From CAYVLA01 sp964549615 [NCBI: uncultured Thermococci archaeon] (GTDB taxonomy: Archaea > CAYQAE01 > CAYVLA01), in contig CAZJVP010000100.1 in NCBI GenBank assembly GCA_964549615.1, forward strand, positions 1 through 26,930: a DNA stretch of 26,930 nt. The letters run 5' to 3'. Both the position numbers and the translations under genes were made by a program. The notes under the pieces are model-generated. The model was given only the letters and a program-made list of their open reading frames with translations. It was not told the origin of the DNA and did not search any database. Positions 22,511-26,930 of the stretch are shown here, piece after piece; within the stretch, counting starts at the first letter, position 1; each line of letters starts with the position of its first letter.

Positions 22511-22769
22511 TCGAACACCGCGACGTCGGTGACCCATTCCCATCATCTAACGCCCGCTTCCGTCCGGAAGATGGAGGCCTGGGTGGGGTCTCCTGGTCGC
22601 ATCATGATTCGTTTCTAGGTATTCCGGCCCGATTGGCACTTGGGGCTGAGGATCGATTCGGTGAGCCAGCGTTGTGGTGGGTGGCGGGTTGGCCATTTCA
22701 TGACAGGACCACTGCCGGGGCATCTGCCGTCGTCCCTAGGCTGGGTCTGCGGTCGGAGCTCAGGCCTAG

Positions 22770-23362
22770 CTAGAAAAGGATCCTGACCAATCCTTCGTCG
22801 ACCTGCATCACGGCGCCTGTAAGGTAGCTGGCCCTCTCCGATGCTAGGAACACGACCAAGTCGTCGATCTCCCTGGGTCGGGCCATCCTGCCAATGTAGA
22901 TATCCCTCTGCCAGTCGATGGTAACCTCCTCGTAGGGCTCCCGGGTCTGCATGGCCTTCCACTTTGCCTGTTCCTCAAGCCTGCTGGTGTGGGTGAAGCC
23001 CGGGCAGACCACCTTCACCAGAATCCCGTCGGGCGCCAGCTCGTTGGAGAGGGTCTTGGTGAGGCCAAGCATCCCGGCCCTGAGGAAATTCGACAGCTCG
23101 AGCCGATCAGCCTTTCGATATCCTCTTGCCTGGTCAGGTCGGCGTGCACCGGCAGGACCTTGGAACGAGTCACGGACTCCATCTCCCTGGCCGTCCTGAT
23201 GAGCTGCAATTCATCCTTGGCACAGATCGCCACCTTGGCCCCCTCCCCGGCCAGCTCCAGGCCCATGGCCTTCCCTATCCCCTTGCTCGAGCCAGTCACG
23301 ATCGCGACGCGACCTTTCAGACCCAGGTCTACTTCCTCCATCCCTGTGGTTCCGGCCCTCAT
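22770..23362 (-). pseudogene. Short-chain dehydrogenase/reductase, internally deleted and frameshifted
   Basis: The N-terminal half encodes the SDR cofactor loop ('GRVAIVTGSSKGIGKAMGLE') up to 'LTRQEDIERLI'. The C-terminal half, in another frame, resumes with 'ELSNFLRAGMLGLTKTLSNE' and runs to 'GAVMQVDEGL'. The roughly 70 residues normally between them, including the NNAG segment and the catalytic serine region, are missing. Joined, the remnant is about 190 residues against about 260 for the family. The likely original start is the ATG at 23341. This is a dead gene unless the assembly is wrong. Confidence 0.8.
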
Positions 23363-23428
23363 CAGCTTGGCTATCCACTCTCAATGCTTTTGCCGTAGCC
23401 TGAGCCTGAATTCTGTTCGGCGGAAGCC

Positions 23429-23434
23429 TTTTAT
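23429..23434 (+). promoter_or_regulatory. TATA-like element for the b561-type gene
   Basis: GAAGCCTTTTATTC (TATA part at 23429-23434) resembles the promoter motif ahead of the 7023, 24469 and 26063 genes. Unlike those it lies about 100 nt from the main ATG, so a leader of about 70 nt is expected, holding AAGGAGG at 23452-23458 and a short frame. Confidence 0.4.
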
Positions 23435-23471
23435 TCAACCGCCCCTTCTGCAAGGAGGAGCCCTGAACGAC

Positions 23472-23573
23472 GTGAGGGATGCATGGAAGGCATTCCTTGT
23501 CGGGCTGGAGGGGCTGGGCAGAGGGTTGAATGTTGGTTTCGGACGTTTGGTGCCAGACCAGCCGCAAGGGTGA
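23472..23573 (+). CDS. Possible 33-residue leader ORF
   Basis: A short frame begins at GTG 23472, after AAGGAGG (13 nt spacing), and encodes an amphipathic peptide ('AFLVGLEGLGRGLNVGFGRL'). It overlaps the annotated start of the b561-type gene in another frame. It might be a leader peptide or a small protein; evidence is limited to the ribosome-site-like sequence and composition. Confidence 0.25.
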   Translation: MRDAWKAFLVGLEGLGRGLNVGFGRLVPDQPQG

Positions 23574-24378
23574 AGCGGTACACCAATCGTCGTCGGCGAG
23601 GAATGGGCGCTTGCTCCTTGGTTGTCTGGCCTTGGTGGGTCTTCTCGGGTATGCTCCCGTCGCCCAGGCTCATGCACCATCTGGAATGAAGCTCGCCCAC
23701 GATCCCAACGCAAGCACCTTGATCGTGACCATAACGCATGCAGTCTCGGATTCCAACACGCACTACGTCCGCATGGTGACGGTCAATAGGAACGGGGTTG
23801 CCGTGGTAACGGAGGAGTACACCAGCCAGCCGACCCCCGACACGTTCAGCTACAGGTATGATGTCGCGGCCAAGGAAGGCGATATACTGGAGGCAACGGC
23901 CGAATGCAACCTTGGGGGGTCAATAACCGTGCAGCTCAGCGTCCAGGGGAGCGAGGAACCAAGCACGGAAGAAGGCAGAAGCCCTGGGCTGTGGCCGCTC
24001 CACGCCGCACTCATGGTCACGGCGCTGGTGGTATCGTCCATCGGAACCTACAGCATCTACATGAAGGGACATTCATGGTGGTTCAAGGCTCACAAGGCCC
24101 TTGGCACCTTCGGGGCCCTACTAGGGGCCGCCGGGTTGGCGACAGGAGTCTACATGGTTTCGCAGGCGGGGCGCGGCCACATCCGGGTGCCCCATGCCTA
24201 TCTGGGGTTGTTGACGATAGTTCTCGTGCTGGTGAGCCCCGTCCTGGGCATGCTGTTCCTCAGGTCCAAGGCGGCCAAGCCCAAGATTCGCAGGGTACAC
24301 GTGTGGTGGGGCAGGGGATCGATCGTGCTCATGCTGGTCACGGTCTTGCTCGGGCTCTACCTTGTGGGCGTAATCTAG
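23530..24378 (+). CDS. Secreted desulfoferrodoxin-like domain fused to cytochrome b561-like membrane domain
   Basis: A signal peptide ('LLLGCLALVGLLGYAPVAQA') precedes a domain of about 90 residues resembling the desulfoferrodoxin fold ('VTITHAVSDSNTHYV', 'ATAECNLGGS'). The C-terminal half has four hydrophobic helices with histidines H158, H188, H222 and H257 near helix ends, the cytochrome b561 pattern for two b hemes. Such a protein could move electrons across the membrane to or from an outer redox domain. The usual last iron ligand (CNLHG) reads CNLGG. The N-terminal residues are odd: GTG at 23570, one frame away, encodes a basic 'KRYTNRRRRGMGA' that would make a better signal n-region, so a frameshift there is possible. 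Confidence 0.78.
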   Translation: MLVSDVWCQTSRKGEAVHQSSSARNGRLLLGCLALVGLLGYAPVAQAHAPSGMKLAHDPNASTLIVTITHAVSDSNTHYVRMVTVNRNGVAVVTEEYTSQPTPDTFSYRYDVAAKEGDILEATAECNLGGSITVQLSVQGSEEPSTEEGRSPGLWPLHAALMVTALVVSSIGTYSIYMKGHSWWFKAHKALGTFGALLGAAGLATGVYMVSQAGRGHIRVPHAYLGLLTIVLVLVSPVLGMLFLRSKAAKPKIRRVHVWWGRGSIVLMLVTVLLGLYLVGVI

Positions 24379-24439
24379 CTCGGTAGCCCCCCTGTGAGGC
24401 AGGCGTGTCAGCGTTAGCGTTCAGCGTTTCAGCAAAGCC

Positions 24440-24443
24440 TTAT
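24440..24443 (+). promoter_or_regulatory. TATA-like element of the 24469 gene
   Basis: AAAGCCTTATC places its TATA core about 28 nt before the ATG at 24469, and there is no ribosome binding site, so a leaderless mRNA is likely. Confidence 0.4.
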
Positions 24444-24468
24444 CTGTCGTTTCAGCCCACTCCACTAC

Positions 24469-26004
24469 ATGGCAAGACGTGGCTTAGCAATGGGTCTGCT
24501 CCTTGCACTGCTGGCGGCGGTCTTGGTCCTGGGTTTCTACGCCCAGCAAGGGATGGGCAAAACCAAGGAGACAATCGCTCACGACCCTGCCCCCTTTGTC
24601 TTCAGCTTCGGGCAGGATTTCAGCCCGAATGGATCGGTTACGGGGGTTATCGCGCTTGAAGCGCATCTTGACGGGGGCGAGCTGAAGGTCTGGGGTTTGT
24701 CCCCGAAGCTTTTCATTGGAAGACGGTTCTACAACATCAGAAGCGGCGAGGAGTACCTGGAGTTGGACGACCTGAACCAGATGGGCGTTCCAATCTCAGA
24801 GGACCGTCCCTTCGTCCTAGCTGACCTTGTGGTGCGCCCCTGGAGTTCGGAGTGGCTGTCCGTTCCATCCGGAGGCAATGTGATCATAGATTCTATTCAA
24901 CACATATGGGATCTGAACCTGAGTCAGGTCGTGCAGGAACTGGTCCAGGATTTCAGTGAGCGGGAGGCCGAGCACCGCTCGCAGGTGAGCCTCGCGATGC
25001 ATGTTCTTGATCCGGCAAGATACAACGTTCTCAAGACCCGGATCTGGGCCACCTTCTCCGACGGCAAGCCCCTGGTGGTCTTCGACCAAGCCGCGCGATA
25101 CGAGGGTCCCCTTGAATGGTATGTCGACCCGGTCCATCTGCTTGTCACCGCCTTTGAGCTGAACCAGGGCGGCAAGATCGAGAAAGTGATCGTGGTGCCG
25201 CCGCATCTGGCATCAGGGGTCTCAGGGGGGCTTCGCGTCCTACTCCTCATGAGCTCCGGGCAGATCAGGGCAGGCGATGAGGTGCGCTTCATGCTGGCGT
25301 TGGAAAACGAGGGGAAGGATCCATACGAGGTGCAGACCGGCCTCCCGTTGTTTGACGTAAAGCTTTGCGACAGCGCGGGCAGGGCGTTGGGGTCCTGGAG
25401 CCTAGGTAGGGCGTTTGCGCAGTATGTGGAGAACATCAAGCTGAATGTTGGGGAGTCTAGGAGGGAGACGCTTTCCTGGGACCTCTCTATCTACGATGAA
25501 AAGACGGGCCTTTCCAGCTACCCTCCAACGGGAGCCTACCAGGTCCTTGGGGTATGGCTTCCAGCCGGCGTCGAGACGACCAAGCTTAACATGAAGATCG
25601 ATTGCGGGCGCCCGCAGCTGAACCTTACCTTCTTGCGAACGGGCGGGGTAGCGGGACTCCGCGAAAGGTTCAGGCTCACGCTTGCGGGAAATGCCATCCT
25701 TGAAGACCTCAAGAGCGGTAGGAAGCTTTCCATGTGTCTGACTCCCTCCGAGCACTGGGCGGTCTACGAGTCCCTCCAGGAATACGGGCTGGCCCAGATC
25801 GTGCCCGAGGAGTTCAGGGCAAGGGCAGGCACTGCCGACTTCTTCGTCTACGACATCGAAGCCGTCTTGGATGACGACGAGAAGAAGTTAAGGTGGGTGG
25901 ATCTTTGGGCGATCCAGGAACCTTATCCGTTGTCGTTGGTGGGGATCGACAACACGATGGTGCGGCTTGTGGAGCGGGTCAGAAACGCGGGATCGCCTGC
26001 CTAG
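24469..26004 (+). CDS. Secreted/membrane-anchored protein with BsuPI-like domain
   Basis: This 511-residue protein has an N-terminal signal or anchor ('GLLLALLAAVLVLGFYAQQG') and a long soluble region that would lie outside the membrane. A segment around residues 258-370 ('AGDEVRFMLALENEGKDPYE', 'TGAYQVLGVWLP') has the beta-sandwich pattern of BsuPI-like (intracellular proteinase inhibitor) domains, which often occur in envelope proteins. The rest matches no family I recognise. A TATA-like element about 28 nt upstream suggests its own leaderless transcript. It follows the b561-type gene by 90 nt. Confidence 0.75.
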   Translation: MARRGLAMGLLLALLAAVLVLGFYAQQGMGKTKETIAHDPAPFVFSFGQDFSPNGSVTGVIALEAHLDGGELKVWGLSPKLFIGRRFYNIRSGEEYLELDDLNQMGVPISEDRPFVLADLVVRPWSSEWLSVPSGGNVIIDSIQHIWDLNLSQVVQELVQDFSEREAEHRSQVSLAMHVLDPARYNVLKTRIWATFSDGKPLVVFDQAARYEGPLEWYVDPVHLLVTAFELNQGGKIEKVIVVPPHLASGVSGGLRVLLLMSSGQIRAGDEVRFMLALENEGKDPYEVQTGLPLFDVKLCDSAGRALGSWSLGRAFAQYVENIKLNVGESRRETLSWDLSIYDEKTGLSSYPPTGAYQVLGVWLPAGVETTKLNMKIDCGRPQLNLTFLRTGGVAGLRERFRLTLAGNAILEDLKSGRKLSMCLTPSEHWAVYESLQEYGLAQIVPEEFRARAGTADFFVYDIEAVLDDDEKKLRWVDLWAIQEPYPLSLVGIDNTMVRLVERVRNAGSPA

Positions 26005-26033
26005 GCGTGGCGCAGACGTTCGGGGCCATTAGC

Positions 26034-26038
26034 TTTAT
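26034..26038 (+). promoter_or_regulatory. TATA-like element of the thiamine-diphosphate enzyme gene
   Basis: AGCTTTATCTCC lies 25-29 nt before the ATG at 26063 with no ribosome binding site between, consistent with leaderless transcription. Confidence 0.4.
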
Positions 26039-26062
26039 CTCCATTCGATCTTGTTCCATACC

Positions 26063-26930
26063 ATGCCCACCGGGGCCGATGTCGTAGCTAAGCAGCTTCT
26101 TTCCCAGGACGTCACGTGGGTTTCAACCCTGTGCGGCAACGGGCTGAACCCCTTCTACGATGCCTGCCGGAGGGCTGGCATACGGTTGGTTGACACCCAC
26201 AACGAGCAGGCAGCAGCTTACGTCGCCGATGCGTACGCGAGGCTGACGGGCAGGCTTGCGGTGTGCGCCGTGAGCAGCGGGATCGCCCACAGCAACGCCC
26301 TCACCGGCCTGGCAAACGCATATTTTGACTGTGCCCCCGTTCTTCTGATAACTGGCGCAAGCCCGGGGTACGGCTCGAACCGCGGTGTTTTCCAAGAGTT
26401 CGACCAGGTGGCGCTGGCCGCGCCCATATGCAGGTTCTCTGCAGCGGTCGGAAAGGTCGATGAGCTCCTCACGCTCTTGCGTGAAGCCATCTCATGCGCG
26501 CTTGGGGGCCGTCCGGGTCCCGTTCATCTGACGATTCCAGAAGATATCCTGAAGGCGGAGGTTGGCAGCCTGCCTCGGATCTCCAGGGTGCTGGGCAGCA
26601 GGCCGTCCGGTGCGTCGCCTTCGCAGGTGGCCTGCGCCGCTGAGAAGATCGAGGAGGCCAAGAGGCCGATCCTGATAGTCGGGACGGGCGCATTCCGGTC
26701 AGGCGCGCAGGCGGCGCTGATTCGGTTCAGCGAAGCATTCGGGGTGCCATTCGTCGTTCCCATATGGGACAGAGGGATCGTCGAAGCGCCCCACCCCAAC
26801 TTCATGGGCGTGATCGGCGCAGCGAGCGGGGAGCCGAGGCTCTTGGAGGATGCCGACCTCGTGATTCTCGCAGGTGCAGAAATTGACTACAGGTGCGGAT
26901 TCCTATCCCCGCCGAAGGTAGGGCCCGGGA
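26063..26930 (+). CDS. Thiamine-diphosphate-dependent enzyme, acetolactate-synthase-like (partial)
   Basis: The first 289 residues are visible before the window ends. The Pyr domain shows the catalytic Glu in 'DTHNEQAAAYVADAYARLTG' (E48) and the segments 'NAYFDCAPVLLITGA' and 'GPVHLTIPEDIL'. The central domain begins near residue 180 ('KRPILIVGTGAFRSGAQAA'). The family includes acetolactate synthase, oxalyl-CoA decarboxylase, benzoylformate decarboxylase and related C-C lyases. The usual 'GHEQAA' reads 'HNEQAA' and the start 'VSTLCGNGLNPF' differs from 'FGVPG', so biosynthetic acetolactate synthase is not assured. The C-terminal PP domain is missing from the window. Confidence 0.85.
   Translation, partial: MPTGADVVAKQLLSQDVTWVSTLCGNGLNPFYDACRRAGIRLVDTHNEQAAAYVADAYARLTGRLAVCAVSSGIAHSNALTGLANAYFDCAPVLLITGASPGYGSNRGVFQEFDQVALAAPICRFSAAVGKVDELLTLLREAISCALGGRPGPVHLTIPEDILKAEVGSLPRISRVLGSRPSGASPSQVACAAEKIEEAKRPILIVGTGAFRSGAQAALIRFSEAFGVPFVVPIWDRGIVEAPHPNFMGVIGAASGEPRLLEDADLVILAGAEIDYRCGFLSPPKVGPG

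Noticed and set aside
22511-22769. Open frame continuing after the Lrp-type gene and an opposing frame
   Set aside because: Both lack motifs, a ribosome site or a family; treated as intergenic.

Overview
The window looks archaeal, from a fairly GC-rich strict anaerobe. The evidence is: AGG-rich arginine usage; short TATA-like boxes about 26-30 nt upstream of ATG codons, suggesting leaderless transcripts (7023, 24469, 26063); an MtrH-type methyltransferase; a DUF89 protein with the archaeal N-terminus; an Lrp-type regulator with a C-terminal Cys cluster; and a COG4880-like secreted beta-propeller. No rRNA, tRNA, CRISPR array or intact transposase was seen. A euryarchaeal lineage is likely, but a finer placement cannot be supported from the sequence alone.

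Left flank (1-6927): a minus-strand pair of secreted beta-propeller protein and membrane winged-helix regulator; a membrane-anchored metallophosphoesterase with an extra C-terminal domain; a VapBC toxin-antitoxin pair with an AT-rich operator-like repeat; a decayed TadC/FlaJ-like membrane gene; and a sulfatase-superfamily enzyme whose nucleophile position is Thr.

Centre (7023-20888): the main locus, made of two blocks that face each other. The plus-strand block is DUF134 regulator, CDF cation transporter fused to a NifX-like domain (broken by one frameshift), three aromatic/Gly-rich DUF5320-like small proteins, two NifX-like proteins, an MBL-fold hydrolase, a DtxR-type metalloregulator and a stand-alone MtrH. 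The minus-strand block is NifX-like protein, CoA-disulfide-reductase-type flavoprotein, Mrp/NBP35 ATPase, two MinD-type ATPases with inserted ferredoxin domains, a SAM methyltransferase, a small membrane protein and a radical SAM enzyme. The gene set resembles the orp (orange protein) loci of anaerobes: NifX-fold metal-cluster carriers, Fe-S loading ATPases, a flavoprotein and metal transport and sensing. The inferred job is assembly or delivery of a metal-sulfur cofactor. A remnant coding stretch and a candidate structured RNA lie where the blocks converge.

Right flank (20999-26930): a DUF89 protein, the Lrp-type regulator, an SDR pseudogene with an internal deletion, a secreted/membrane protein joining a desulfoferrodoxin-like domain to a cytochrome b561-like four-helix domain, a secreted protein with a BsuPI-like segment, and the 5' part of a thiamine-diphosphate enzyme that runs off the edge.
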